The notes: generated from the letters alone by a model not told the origin. A stretch of 64,000 nucleotides of DNA from Roseomonas sp. HF4 (GCF_005222755.1 NZ_STGD01000007.1:1-64000); one strand, 5' to 3'; positions 52,267 through 61,554 are shown, counted from the first letter of the stretch. Numbers and translations: made by a program.

Positions 52267-52929
52267 TCAGCGGCGGCGCGGGGCCGCCGGGGCCTCGATC
52301 GTCGCGGCCGCCTTCTGCGCGTCGAGCCGCGCCAGATCCTCGGCGAGGTAGCGGCGCAGCGTCTCGGCGCTGTCGATCGTCGCCTGCGGGGCGCGCTCGG
52401 CGCGCGCGATCGCGGGGGCGGCGGCGCGCCGCATCTGGTCGGCGCGGTCGGCGAACCACGCGTCGCGCGCCGTGGCCGAGGCGAAGGCCGCCGGCGGCAG
52501 GTGGACCGTCGTGTCGTTGTAGCGGCGGGTCGAGCCGGTGCGCAGCACGGTCGCGATCTGCGCCATGGCGGTCGGGCCGGTCGGCTGCGGGTGGTGGATG
52601 CCCTCGGCGAAGTCGCGCACCGGCCGGAGCAGGGCGGTCGTCTCCATCCGGCCGGCGGCAGAGCACCGCGCCTCGACGATGTCATTGCTGCGCGCCAGTG
52701 GGACCGTCGCAGGGGTCGTGACCGTGCCGATGCGGGCTTGGGTGGCGGCATTGGTCAGCACGCAGGCTGCCCCGGCCGGCTCGGAGGCGAGGGTGATGCC
52801 GCCGGGATAGGCCGGCGGCCGCGCCTCCCCCGCCAGTGCCGCGGAGTCGGATGCCGCGCTGCCGCAGCCGGCCAGGGCGAGCAGGCCCAGGGCGGCGGCG
52901 GCGGTAAGGGCGTGGGCGATGCGGCGCAT
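52267..52929 (-). CDS. Small lipoprotein, unknown
   Basis: This 220-residue protein has a lipoprotein signal with lipobox ALAGC (C22). A PEGA-like short domain follows (GGITLASEPAGAACVLTNAA... about 42-90), suggesting surface or peptidoglycan association. The rest is a polar, Ala/Arg-rich helical region. Lipid attachment to the outer membrane is likely because the +2 residue is glycine rather than aspartate. Function unknown. It is convergent with gcrA. Confidence 0.75.
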   Translation of the reverse strand: MRRIAHALTAAAALGLLALAGCGSAASDSAALAGEARPPAYPGGITLASEPAGAACVLTNAATQARIGTVTTPATVPLARSNDIVEARCSAAGRMETTALLRPVRDFAEGIHHPQPTGPTAMAQIATVLRTGSTRRYNDTTVHLPPAAFASATARDAWFADRADQMRRAAAPAIARAERAPQATIDSAETLRRYLAEDLARLDAQKAAATIEAPAAPRRR

Positions 52930-53080
52930 GCGGTCCTCCGTGGTCGGTGGTGCCGGCGGAGCCGCCGCCCACATGGCAGTGTTGCCGAAGTGCAAGCACG
53001 CCGGAAGCCGGAAAGCCCGCGACGCCCGCGGCCCGCCAAGCCGCCTTGATGCCGCGCGCCGCCGCCGCGAGACTGCGCGC

Positions 53081-53932
53081 ATGCCCCTGCCCCCCGAGGA
53101 CGAGGCCCGCGCCGCGATCGACGCCGCGGGCCAATTGCCGGATGCCGAGATCGACCTGGCCGGCACCGCCCTGCAATTCGCGCGCGTCGATGCGCCCGGC
53201 GCCGACTGGCGCGCGGCGGCGGCCACGCTGACCGACCTGGCCCGGGCGGCGGTCGCGGCGGCGGCGGCCGCCCCCGCCGCTGATGACGGCGACCTCGAGG
53301 CGCGGCGCGGCGTACTCGCCGCCGTGATCCACGACCGCTTCGGCTTCGCCGGCGACGCCGAGACCTATGACGACCTCGCCAATGCCAACCTGATCCATGT
53401 ACTGAACCGCCGGCGCGGGTTGCCGGTCGCGCTCGGCCTGCTCTGGCTGCATGCCGCCGAGGCGGCGGGCTGGGGTGCGCACGGCGTGGATTTCCCGGGG
53501 CACTTCCTGCTGGCCCTGGAAGGGGGGCGGGAGCAGATGGTGCTGGACGTCTTCGCCGGCGGGCAGCGGCTGGAGGCGCCGGCGCTGCGCGGCCTGCTGA
53601 AGCGGATGGAGGGGGACGCGGCGGAGCTTCGCCCCGGCCTCCTGCGGCCGATGGGCAAGCGGGAGGTGCTGCTTCGGCTGCAGAACAACATCAAGCTGCG
53701 CCGACTGAAGGCGGGCGCGTTGCCGGCCGCGCTGGCCTGCACCGAGGACATGCTGCGCCTGGCGCCCGATGCCGCCGCCCTGTGGCGGGAGGCCGGGCTG
53801 ATGAACCAGCGGCTGGAGCGCATCGGCGCCGCGCTGTCCTGCTTCGACCGCTTCCTGGTCCTGGCGCCCGAGGGCGAGGCGGCGGCGCGCATCCGCGCGC
53901 TGGCGGCGGAGTTGCGCCAGCGCCTGAACTGA
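53081..53932 (+). CDS. SirB1-family transglutaminase-like/TPR protein
   Basis: This 283-residue protein matches the SirB1 family. An N-terminal helical section leads to the transglutaminase-like core (RFGFAGDAETYDDLANANLI, then LNRRRGLPVALGLLWLHAAE and VDFPGHFLLAL), and a TPR-like C-terminus follows (LPAALACTEDMLRLAPDAAALW). The typical core cysteine is not obvious here, so enzymatic activity is uncertain. It lies just before lutA, 72 bases away. Confidence 0.8.
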   Translation: MPLPPEDEARAAIDAAGQLPDAEIDLAGTALQFARVDAPGADWRAAAATLTDLARAAVAAAAAAPAADDGDLEARRGVLAAVIHDRFGFAGDAETYDDLANANLIHVLNRRRGLPVALGLLWLHAAEAAGWGAHGVDFPGHFLLALEGGREQMVLDVFAGGQRLEAPALRGLLKRMEGDAAELRPGLLRPMGKREVLLRLQNNIKLRRLKAGALPAALACTEDMLRLAPDAAALWREAGLMNQRLERIGAALSCFDRFLVLAPEGEAAARIRALAAELRQRLN

Positions 53933-54004
53933 CCGCCGCGCGGGGCAGACCGGCGTGCAACGGGGGCTGTGCGGGCGGCGGGCGGCTCCCTATTCTCCCG
54001 TGCC

Positions 54005-54778
54005 ATGTCCGCATCCAAGCCGCGCGTCGCGCTGTTCGTCACCTGCCTGGTCGATCTCTATCGGCCCACGGTCGGCTTCGCCGCGATCCGTCTGCTGGAG
54101 GAAGCCGGCTGCCTCGTCGAGGTGCCGCCGGTGCAGACCTGCTGCGGGCAGCCGGCCTTCAACACGGGCGACCGCACGACGGCGCGCGACCTGGCGCGCC
54201 AGGTGATCGACGCCTTCGCGGGGTACGACCACGTGGTGGCGCCGTCGGGCTCCTGCGCGGGGATGCTGGCGCACCACTACCCGTCCCTGTTCGAGGACGA
54301 CCCCGGCTACCGCGCGAAGGCCGAGGACCTGGCCGGTCGCACGCACGAACTCGTCTCCTTCCTGCGCGACGTGATGGGGATGGAGAAGGTCGCGGCCCGC
54401 TTCGACGGCACCGTGACCTACCATGATTCGTGCTCGGGCCTGCGGGAGATGGGCGTGAAGGCGCAGCCGCGCGCGCTGCTGGCCGGCGTCGAGGGGCTGG
54501 CGCTGGCCGAGATGGCCGAGCCCGAGATCTGCTGCGGCTTCGGCGGCACCTTCTGCGTGAAGTATCCCGACATCTCGACGCGCATGGTGACAGACAAGTG
54601 CCGCGACATCGCGGCAACCGGCGCCGGCACGCTGCTGGCCGGGGACCTCGGCTGCCTGCTCAACATGGCCGGCCGCCTGAAGCGCGAGGGCAGCGCCGTG
54701 CAGGTGCGCCACGTGGCGGAGGTGCTGGCCGGCATGACCGGGGACGTGGCGCCGATCGGCGAGGCGAAGACGCCGTGA
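54005..54778 (+). CDS. lutA: L-lactate oxidation protein LutA (Fe-S, CCG domains)
   Basis: This 257-residue protein has two CCG-type cysteine clusters (VQTCCGQPAFNTGD and EICCGFGGTFCVKYPD), each preceded by SGSCAGM or YHDSCSGLREM. It works with LutB and LutC to oxidise L-lactate to pyruvate in the cytoplasm. Here lutB and lutC are 4 kb downstream, separated by four other genes, whereas they are normally adjacent. Its stop overlaps the GTG of a 2OG-dioxygenase gene. Confidence 0.93.
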   Translation: MSASKPRVALFVTCLVDLYRPTVGFAAIRLLEEAGCLVEVPPVQTCCGQPAFNTGDRTTARDLARQVIDAFAGYDHVVAPSGSCAGMLAHHYPSLFEDDPGYRAKAEDLAGRTHELVSFLRDVMGMEKVAARFDGTVTYHDSCSGLREMGVKAQPRALLAGVEGLALAEMAEPEICCGFGGTFCVKYPDISTRMVTDKCRDIAATGAGTLLAGDLGCLLNMAGRLKREGSAVQVRHVAEVLAGMTGDVAPIGEAKTP

Positions 54779-55506
54779 CCGCGCCCGCGGGCCCGCTGGC
54801 CGAGCTTGCCGCGCGGGGCTTCGCGCGTGTGCCGGGTGCGCAGATGGCGGCGCTGATGGGCGCGGGCGGCGAGCCCGGCCTGCTCGCGTCCTTCTTCGCG
54901 TCCTGGGACCGGCTGGAGACCGATGCCTTCATGCGGGACGGCGGGCGCTACCGCCGCCGCCGCATCGCCAATTTCGCCGCCGAGCCGGGCCTGCCCGGCC
55001 ATGTGCGGGGCGTGCAACGGCCGCATTTCCAGGCCGTGGTGCACAATGCGCTGAACGGCGGGGTCGACCGCTGGTTCGCGCCGATCGAGGACGCGGTCGG
55101 GGCCTCGGCGCCGCTCCTCGCGCTGCTCGACATCGGCCGCGGCATGGCCGAGGCGCTGCACGGCCCGCATCCCTGGTTCGCCGAGGCGCACCAGTTCCGC
55201 ATCGAGGCCGCCGCCGGTGCGCCCGGCTTCCCGACGCCCGAGGGCGTGCATCACGACGGCGTCGATTTCGTGCTGATCGCGATGATCGCGCGCAGCAACC
55301 TGGCGGGCGGGGAGACGGTGATCGAGGACGATGCCGGCAACCGCCTCGGCCAGTTCGTGCTGCGGGATCCGCTGGACACGGCGCTGGTGGACGATCCGCG
55401 GGTGAAGCATGGCGTCACGCCCGTGGCGCCGGCCGACCCGTCGCTGCCGTCCTGCCGGGACGTGCTGGTGCTGACCTGGAAGCGGGGCGGCCCGCCCCAG
55501 GCCTAG
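54775..55506 (+). CDS. 2-oxoglutarate/Fe(II) dioxygenase-family protein (PF10014-like)
   Basis: This 243-residue protein has the HxD iron motif GVHHDGVDFVLIAMIARSNL, a second-histidine candidate in VKHGVTPVAPAD and a RRRRIANF arginine cluster. It resembles the 2OG-Fe dioxygenases that hydroxylate free amino acids such as isoleucine. It begins at a GTG overlapping lutA (GTGA), so it is co-expressed with lactate oxidation; a metabolic reason is not obvious. Its stop overlaps the stop of the convergent fusion gene. Confidence 0.8.
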   Translation: MTAPAGPLAELAARGFARVPGAQMAALMGAGGEPGLLASFFASWDRLETDAFMRDGGRYRRRRIANFAAEPGLPGHVRGVQRPHFQAVVHNALNGGVDRWFAPIEDAVGASAPLLALLDIGRGMAEALHGPHPWFAEAHQFRIEAAAGAPGFPTPEGVHHDGVDFVLIAMIARSNLAGGETVIEDDAGNRLGQFVLRDPLDTALVDDPRVKHGVTPVAPADPSLPSCRDVLVLTWKRGGPPQA

Positions 55507-57161
55507 GAAGCGGTCAACAGGGTCCACCGCCCCGGCAGGCCGGAGAAGGCCCGCTCGCTGCGCGGCGCGAAGGACAGTCCGGAGCCCGCCACGAGGTCCC
55601 GGATGGTCGAGGATACCAGGACCTCTCCCGGCCTCGCCACCTCCGCGATCCGCCCGGCCAGGTGCATCGCGATGCCGCGGATCGACGGCCCGACCCGTTC
55701 GCATTCGCCGGTATGCACGCCGATGTGGGCATCGGCCCCCGAAGCACGCGCCGCGGCGATGATGGCATGGCCGCAGCGCACCGCCCGGGCCGGGCCGTCG
55801 AAGACCGCCATGCATCCAGGCCCCCGCGTCTCCGCCTCACGTCCGCGGTGCAGCGCGACCTCCCGGCGGAAGATCGCGCGAAACGCCTCCGATACCGCCG
55901 CCATGTCGACGCCCGGGACCGCAGCGAGGACCGTCGCCACGACACGATCCGGTTCCGGCAAGGGATGCGAGGCAACCACGAAATCCCGAATTGCTGCGAC
56001 GACGGCATCGGTATCGCCCGTCCAGGGCGGGTGGTCGCGCCCTGCCAGTTCGACATATCGGGCCCCGGGGATGGACCGGGCCAGATGACGTCCGTGCTCG
56101 ACGTCGATCGCATTGTCCCGCGCACGATGCAGGACAAGGGTGGGCACGGCGATGGTGGGCAGGATGTGTCGGACGTCTATCCCGAAGTTCATGCGCAGGA
56201 GGGAAAGCGCCGCACCGGGGCTTGCCCCCGCACGATCCATCCTTCCGCGCCAATCGCGGTAGGCCGGATCGGCCGCAAGGCTCGGCGAGTAAGCATCGAC
56301 CGAGTGCCCCGTACCCCACTTCTGCTCGATCATGCGCAGGATGTTCGCCAATTGCTCCGGGGTCCGGCCCCAAGGGTGGTCCGGCGCCGCGGCAATGCGG
56401 GCGAAGGCGCCACAGAGGATCAGCGATCGCACGCGCTCGGGGCAGGTGGCGGAGAACAGCAGGCTCATCGGCCCGCCCTCCGATGCCCCCAGCAGCACGG
56501 CACGCTCCGAACCCGCCGCGTCCATCACCGCGCGCAGGTCGTCCATCCGTTCCTCGAGCGTCGCGAGGCCGGCGACGCGGTCGGAGAGACCGGTGCCCCG
56601 CTTGTCGAAGCGGATGAGCCTGCAGAAGGAGGAAAGTCCGTCGATGAACCGTGCCGGGCGCGGATCCTCCCACTCGATCTCGAGGTGCGTGACGTAGCCT
56701 TGCGCGAAGACCAGGTCGACCGGTCCTTCGCCTGTGACCTGGTAGGCGATGTGGCAGTCGCCGCTGCGCGCGTAGCGGGTCTCGGGCAGGCGGCGGACGG
56801 GCGCCGGTGCCGGAAGGGTGCCGTCCTGAACCTCGCGCGCGGGGAGAAGCATGTATCCGCGCCGCGGTATGGTGCGCAGCAGCTGGCGTTCCTCGTCGCC
56901 GATCGCGCGCCGAATGTCCGCGATGCACTGGGTCAGCGCGTCCTCGGTGACGGCTGCGTCATTCCAGACCGCCGCAAGCAGGTGATCGCGGCCGACGACA
57001 CGGCCCAGATTGGCCGCCAGCAGGCCCAGCACCGCGAATGAGCGGGGCCGAAGCGGCACGTAGCCGCCCCCCTCCTGTCGCAATTCGGCGCGTGCCGGAT
57101 CGATGATGAAGCCGTCGATCCGTATCGGGCCCGTTGCCTGGGGGGGAATCGCTTCGGCCAT
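55503..57161 (-). CDS. Winged-helix / alpha-beta hydrolase / degenerate cyclase fusion
   Basis: This 552-residue protein joins three parts. First is an OmpR/CadC-type DNA-binding winged helix (about 12-108, ending LLRTIPRRGYML). Second is an alpha/beta hydrolase (about 128-385) with nucleophile Ser227 in LLGASEGGP and a His in AGRDHPPW. Third is a class III cyclase-like domain (about 390-552: GVHTGECERVGPSIRGIAMHL). In the cyclase part the metal-binding DIVGS block reads AAVPGVD, and the usual GDG reads GPG, so it is probably inactive and serves as a sensor. It is divergent from a DJ-1-like gene. Confidence 0.87.
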   Translation of the reverse strand: MAEAIPPQATGPIRIDGFIIDPARAELRQEGGGYVPLRPRSFAVLGLLAANLGRVVGRDHLLAAVWNDAAVTEDALTQCIADIRRAIGDEERQLLRTIPRRGYMLLPAREVQDGTLPAPAPVRRLPETRYARSGDCHIAYQVTGEGPVDLVFAQGYVTHLEIEWEDPRPARFIDGLSSFCRLIRFDKRGTGLSDRVAGLATLEERMDDLRAVMDAAGSERAVLLGASEGGPMSLLFSATCPERVRSLILCGAFARIAAAPDHPWGRTPEQLANILRMIEQKWGTGHSVDAYSPSLAADPAYRDWRGRMDRAGASPGAALSLLRMNFGIDVRHILPTIAVPTLVLHRARDNAIDVEHGRHLARSIPGARYVELAGRDHPPWTGDTDAVVAAIRDFVVASHPLPEPDRVVATVLAAVPGVDMAAVSEAFRAIFRREVALHRGREAETRGPGCMAVFDGPARAVRCGHAIIAAARASGADAHIGVHTGECERVGPSIRGIAMHLAGRIAEVARPGEVLVSSTIRDLVAGSGLSFAPRSERAFSGLPGRWTLLTAS

Positions 57162-57310
57162 GCGCCTCTCGCCTGAACGGCTCGATCCTAGCCGTTGTCG
57201 CCGAACGCAAACAATTCTTCGGAACTCCTTCAGGACTTGGCCCGGCGAAGCCGGCCAGCATGCGTTCATTCGCGCCGGGTCCCGCCGGCGCCAGTCGGAA
57301 GGAGCATTCG

Positions 57311-58186
57311 ATGCTGCGGCGTGAATTCGCGAAGATTCTCGGTGCGGCGGCCACTGCCGCGATCGTGGCGCCTGCCGTGGCCCAACCCGGCCCGCGCGGG
57401 CGCGTGCTGTTCGTGGTGTCGAGCGCGCAAATTCTCGATCTCCAGGATGGCCGGACCTACCGCACCGGCTTCTTCCTCAACGAGGTTGCCATCCCGGCGC
57501 AGGCCATGCGGCAAGCCGGGTTCGAACTCGTCTTCGCCAATCCGCAGGGCAACGCCGCCACCTGGGACGAGCGCTCCGCAGCCCCCGGGTTCTTCGGCGG
57601 CAGCGCAGAGCGTCTCGAGGACGCGAAGCGGTTCGTGCAGGGGCTCGAGGGGCTACGCCAGCCACGGAAGCTGGCCGAGATCCGCGCGGAAGGGATCGGC
57701 GCCTACGCCGCCGTCTTCGTCCCGGGCGGCCACGCGGCAATGCAGGACCTGCCGACCGATGCGGATCTCGGCGCCGTACTGCGGGCATTCCATGAGGCGA
57801 GGAAGATCACGGCCGCCATTTGCCATGGCCCGGCGGCGCTGCTCTCCACCTTGCCCGATCCTGCCGCCTTCGTCGCCGCGATGGCGGCTGGCGACGTGAA
57901 TGCGGCGCAGCGTGTCGCTGCTGGCTGGATCTACGCCGGCTACCACATGACGGCCTTCACCACCTCCGAGGAGCGGCCGGTGGAGGCACGGATGCTGCAG
58001 GGCCGTGTGCGGTACTACCCGACCGAGGCGCTCGCCCAGGCCGGCGCCCGCGTCATCACCGGCCCCGACCGTCGCAGCCTGGTCGTTCACGACCGCACGC
58101 TGATCACCGGCCAACAGCCCGTCTCGGACGCCGAATTCACCGAGGTGGTCATGCGTGCGCTGCAGCAGCGGCAGGCGAGCAACTGA
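57311..58186 (+). CDS. Exported DJ-1/PfpI-family protein
   Basis: This 291-residue protein starts with a signal (MLRREFAKILGAAATAAIVA, cleavage after AVAQ) carrying paired arginines that hint at Tat export. The DJ-1/PfpI fold has AVFVPGGHAAMQDLPTDADL and nucleophile C171 in AAICHGPAALLST. Such proteins act as glyoxalase III, chaperones or amidases; most family members are cytoplasmic, so export is unusual. It lies 149 bases from the divergent fusion regulator, a plausible controller. Confidence 0.85.
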   Translation: MLRREFAKILGAAATAAIVAPAVAQPGPRGRVLFVVSSAQILDLQDGRTYRTGFFLNEVAIPAQAMRQAGFELVFANPQGNAATWDERSAAPGFFGGSAERLEDAKRFVQGLEGLRQPRKLAEIRAEGIGAYAAVFVPGGHAAMQDLPTDADLGAVLRAFHEARKITAAICHGPAALLSTLPDPAAFVAAMAAGDVNAAQRVAAGWIYAGYHMTAFTTSEERPVEARMLQGRVRYYPTEALAQAGARVITGPDRRSLVVHDRTLITGQQPVSDAEFTEVVMRALQQRQASN

Positions 58187-58202
58187 GCCTGTCGCCCCGG
58201 CC

Positions 58203-58709
58203 TCAGGCCGGCACGAGCACCGCGCCGATCACGTGCACCACGCCGTTGCTGCACAGGATGTCCGGCCGCAGGATCGAGCCAGAGGCGCCCGTCGGCGGCC
58301 CGCCGGCGCGCGCGGCCTGGATGCGGGGCTCGGCTGGCGTGCCGCCGACCACGCGGATGTCGATGCCGCTCAGCATCCGGACGCGGCCGTTGCGGGCGCG
58401 GATGTCCGCCAGGCGCAGCCGGCCGCCGGCGATCAGGTTGCGCAGCGAGGCTGCGCCGCCGTTGCGGAAAGCCGGGCTGGCGGCGGACCAGGCGAGGTTG
58501 GTCGGCGCAAAGACCGTGAAGGGCCCCGGGCCGGCCAGCACGTCGTCCAGACCGGCGCTGCGCAGCGCCGAGCGGAACTCCGAGACGTCCGACTGCGTGC
58601 CCAGCACGTCCATGATCGGGAAGCGGCCATCCAGCGTCACGCCCGGCTGGCAGGCCGAAAGGAACAGCGCTCCGCCGCCGGCGGCGAAAAGGGAACGTCG
58701 CGTAATCAC
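58203..58709 (-). CDS. Fasciclin-domain lipoprotein
   Basis: This 168-residue protein has a lipobox LFLSACQ (C20) after a short signal with twin arginines. One FAS1 domain follows (about 33-166), shown by FTVFAPTNLAWSAASPAF, LRNLIAGGRL and the closing SNGVVHVIGAVLVP. FAS1 lipoproteins mediate adhesion or bind small molecules. A GTG start with GGAGAGA upstream is chosen over longer frames. It converges on the DJ-1 gene. Confidence 0.85.
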   Translation of the reverse strand: MITRRSLFAAGGGALFLSACQPGVTLDGRFPIMDVLGTQSDVSEFRSALRSAGLDDVLAGPGPFTVFAPTNLAWSAASPAFRNGGAASLRNLIAGGRLRLADIRARNGRVRMLSGIDIRVVGGTPAEPRIQAARAGGPPTGASGSILRPDILCSNGVVHVIGAVLVPA

Positions 58710-58888
58710 CGGCGTCTCTCCTTGGCATCGGGACGAATCGCAACATGCGAATCCGGCCCCCGCAGGCCGGGGGCGCGGCCTTTTGGCCCCGCGGGCCGCG
58801 AAGGGCAAGCCCAATGAAGGTCCGGCGCTGTCGCGGCGCCGGCTTCGCGCTACATTGGGGGCCAGCGTTTCGTCTCGGGGTTGCAGCC

Positions 58889-60313
58889 TTGGTCCAGATC
58901 ACGTCACCCGCCTTCAAGCAGAATGCCGCGCGCGCGCTGGCCGATGCGGGGCTTCAGAAGGCGCTCGGCAAGGCCAAGGGCGCTTTCCTGCAGCGCCGCG
59001 CGGAAGCCGTGGCCCGCCTGCCGGAATTCGAGGCGCTGCGCGACATCGGCCGCGACATCAAGAATCACACCCTGGCCAACCTCGACGCCTACCTCGAGAC
59101 CTATGCCGCCAATGTCGAGCGCGCCGGCGGCACCGTCCACTGGTGCTCGACGGCCGAGGAGGCGCGCGCCGCGGTGCTCGGGATCTGCCAGCGCGCCGGC
59201 GCGCGCACCGTGACCAAGGGCAAGTCCATGATCTCCGAGGAGATCGCGGTCAACGACCACCTCGAGGCGCATGGCATCACCCCTGTCGAGACCGACCTCG
59301 GCGAATACATCATCCAACTCAGGCGCGAGCACCCGTCGCACATCATCGCCCCTGCCTTCCACCTGAACCGGGAGGATTGGGAGGCCGATTTCCGGCGGAT
59401 GCACACCGACCTCGACCCGAACCGCGTCTTCGCCGAGCGCCGCGACATCCTGACCGAGGCGCGCACCAAGCTGCGCGAGCGCTTCCTCGCCGCCGACGTC
59501 GGCATCACCGGCGCCAACTTCCTGATCGCCGAGACCGGCAGCAGCGTCATCGTCACGAACGAGGGCAATGGCGACCTGACGCAGACGCTGCCCCGCGTGC
59601 ACATCGCGCTGGCCTCCATCGAGAAGGTGGTGCCGACGCTCGAGGATGCGACATCGCTGCTGCGGCTGCTGGCGCGGTCCGCCACGGGGCAGGATTTCTC
59701 GGTCTACACGACCTTCAGCACTGGCGCGCGCCGGCCGGCCGACCTCGACGGACCGGAGGAATACCACGTCGTCCTGATCGACAACGGCCGGTCGAACATG
59801 ATCGGCTCCGAGTTCCAGGACATGCTGCGCTGCATCCGCTGCGCCGCCTGCATGAACCACTGCCCGGTCTACGGCGCGACCGGGGGGCATGCCTATGGCT
59901 GGGTCTATCCGGGGCCGATGGGCTCGGTGCTGACGCCCTCCCTGGTCGGCGTGGACAAGGCGGCGCACCTGCCCAATGCGTCCACCTTCTGCGGCAAGTG
60001 CGAGAGCGTCTGTCCCGTGAAGATCCCGCTGCCGAAGCTGATGCGCCATTGGCGCGAACGGGAGTTCGAACGCCACCTGACGCCCTCGGCCGTGCGGAGC
60101 AACCTCGCGCTCTGGGCGTGGTTCGCGAAGCGGCCGGGGATGTACCGCGCCGCGACGCGGGCCGCGGTCGGCGCGCTGCGGCTCATCGCCCGCGGCCGGG
60201 GCGCCCTGCGGTCGCTGCCGCTGGCCGGCGGCTGGACCGAAGGGCGCGACCTGCCGGTGCCCGAGGGCGGCACCTTCATGTCCCGCTACGCGAAGCAGCA
60301 GCGGGGGCGGTAG
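58889..60313 (+). CDS. lutB: L-lactate oxidation iron-sulfur protein LutB
   Basis: This 474-residue protein has a DUF162-type N-terminal domain with TVTKGKSMISEEIAVNDHLE and a C-terminal double [4Fe-4S] ferredoxin region, CIRCAACMNHCPVYG and CGKCESVCPVKIP. It passes electrons from lactate in the LutABC complex. No well-placed ATG exists; the TTG at 58889 reproduces the family N-terminus (VQITSPAFKQNAARAL), while an ATG at 58814 would add a basic 25-residue leader. It is followed by lutC after 4 bases. Confidence 0.92.
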   Translation: MVQITSPAFKQNAARALADAGLQKALGKAKGAFLQRRAEAVARLPEFEALRDIGRDIKNHTLANLDAYLETYAANVERAGGTVHWCSTAEEARAAVLGICQRAGARTVTKGKSMISEEIAVNDHLEAHGITPVETDLGEYIIQLRREHPSHIIAPAFHLNREDWEADFRRMHTDLDPNRVFAERRDILTEARTKLRERFLAADVGITGANFLIAETGSSVIVTNEGNGDLTQTLPRVHIALASIEKVVPTLEDATSLLRLLARSATGQDFSVYTTFSTGARRPADLDGPEEYHVVLIDNGRSNMIGSEFQDMLRCIRCAACMNHCPVYGATGGHAYGWVYPGPMGSVLTPSLVGVDKAAHLPNASTFCGKCESVCPVKIPLPKLMRHWREREFERHLTPSAVRSNLALWAWFAKRPGMYRAATRAAVGALRLIARGRGALRSLPLAGGWTEGRDLPVPEGGTFMSRYAKQQRGR

Positions 60314-60317
60314 GGGC

Positions 60318-61013
60318 ATGAGCAAGGACGCCATCCTCGGCGCCATCCGCCGCGGCCTGAAGCGCGGCCCGCTGCCGGCCGACCAGCGCGCCATGATCGA
60401 CGGGCGGCTCGCGAGCCATCCGCGCCACCTGATCCCGGCGCGGTCCCGCCTGCCGCGGCCGGAGCAGGTCGCGCTGTTCGTCGCAAATGTCGGGAAGGAG
60501 TTCGGCACGGTTGCGCGCGTGGCGGATGCCGATGCGGTGCCCACCGCCATCGCCGCCTACCTGGCGCAGCAGAACCTCGCGCCGCGCTTCGTGCTCGCGC
60601 CGCATCCCGACCTCGCGGCGCTGCCCTGGGCCTCGGCGCCGATGCTGGAGTTCGAGGCGCGCCGCGCGCAGCCCGACGACCTCGTCGCCGTGCAGCACGG
60701 CTACGCCGCCATCGCCGAGACCGGCACGCTGATGCTGCCCTCCGGCCCCGAGCGGCCGACCACGCTCAACATCCTGGCCGAGACCGAGATCGTCGTGCTG
60801 CGCGCGTCGCGCATCGTCGGCGCCTACGAGGAAGCCTGGGACCTGCTGCGCGACGGCCGCACGGGGGGCTTCATGCCGCGCAACGTGATGCTTGTGACCG
60901 GCCCGTCGCGCTCGGCCGACATCGAGCAGACGCTGGAACTCGGCGCGCACGGGCCGCGGCGCCTGCACGTCATCCTGATCGACGACGACCCCGCCGCGCT
61001 GCCCGCCCCATGA
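60318..61013 (+). CDS. lutC: L-lactate oxidation protein LutC
   Basis: This 231-residue DUF162 (LUD domain) protein completes the lactate-utilisation set. Typical stretches are LLVAVQ-type AVQHGYAAIAETGTLMLPSG and IVGAYEEAWDLLRDGRTGG, with the C-terminal TGPSRSADIEQTLELGAHGP loop. No cysteine cluster is present, as usual. It overlaps the Smr gene by 4 bases (ATGA). Confidence 0.93.
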   Translation: MSKDAILGAIRRGLKRGPLPADQRAMIDGRLASHPRHLIPARSRLPRPEQVALFVANVGKEFGTVARVADADAVPTAIAAYLAQQNLAPRFVLAPHPDLAALPWASAPMLEFEARRAQPDDLVAVQHGYAAIAETGTLMLPSGPERPTTLNILAETEIVVLRASRIVGAYEEAWDLLRDGRTGGFMPRNVMLVTGPSRSADIEQTLELGAHGPRRLHVILIDDDPAALPAP

Positions 61014-61537
61014 TCCGCCGCCGCCCGCGCGGCCTCAGCGAGGCCGACCGCGCGCTGTGGCGGGCCTATGCGGCAGAAGTGGTGCCGCTGCCCGGGCGCG
61101 AGTTGCCGCCCGAGGTGGCCCCGCCGCCGCTGCCCGTCGTGACCGCGCCCATCCTTGTGGCGCCGCCGCCCCCCGCGCGCGCCTGGGCGCCGCCCGACAT
61201 CGCGGTGAACGCGCCGCCGTCCGGGCTCGACGACCGGCGCTGGCGCGACCTCCGGCGCGGGCGCATCCGACCGGAGCGCACGCTCGACCTGCATGGCCGG
61301 CGCGCGCAGGACGCGCATACGGCCGTGCGCGGCTTCCTGGCCGATGCCTATGCCGACGGGCTGCGCTGCGTGGCGGTGATCACGGGGCGAGGGTCCTCGG
61401 AGGAAGGCGGCGTGCTGCGGCGGGAATTGCCGCATTGGCTGAATGCGCCGGACCTGCGGCGGATCCTGCTGGGGGCGGCGCATCCGCACAGCGCGAATAC
61501 GGGGGCGGTGCATCTGTTGCTGCGCAGGCGGCGATGA
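61010..61537 (+). CDS. Smr/MutS2-domain protein
   Basis: This 175-residue protein has a disordered Pro-rich N-terminal part (about 25-70) and a C-terminal Smr domain with LDLHGRRAQDAHTAVRGFLA and VITGRGSSEEGGVLRRELP. Smr domains can nick DNA or cleave RNA. It is commonly encoded as a stand-alone gene in Alphaproteobacteria. Coupling to lutC by ATGA puts it at the end of that operon. Confidence 0.88.
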   Translation: MIRRRPRGLSEADRALWRAYAAEVVPLPGRELPPEVAPPPLPVVTAPILVAPPPPARAWAPPDIAVNAPPSGLDDRRWRDLRRGRIRPERTLDLHGRRAQDAHTAVRGFLADAYADGLRCVAVITGRGSSEEGGVLRRELPHWLNAPDLRRILLGAAHPHSANTGAVHLLLRRRR

Positions 61538-61554
61538 GGGCGACCAGAATATGC

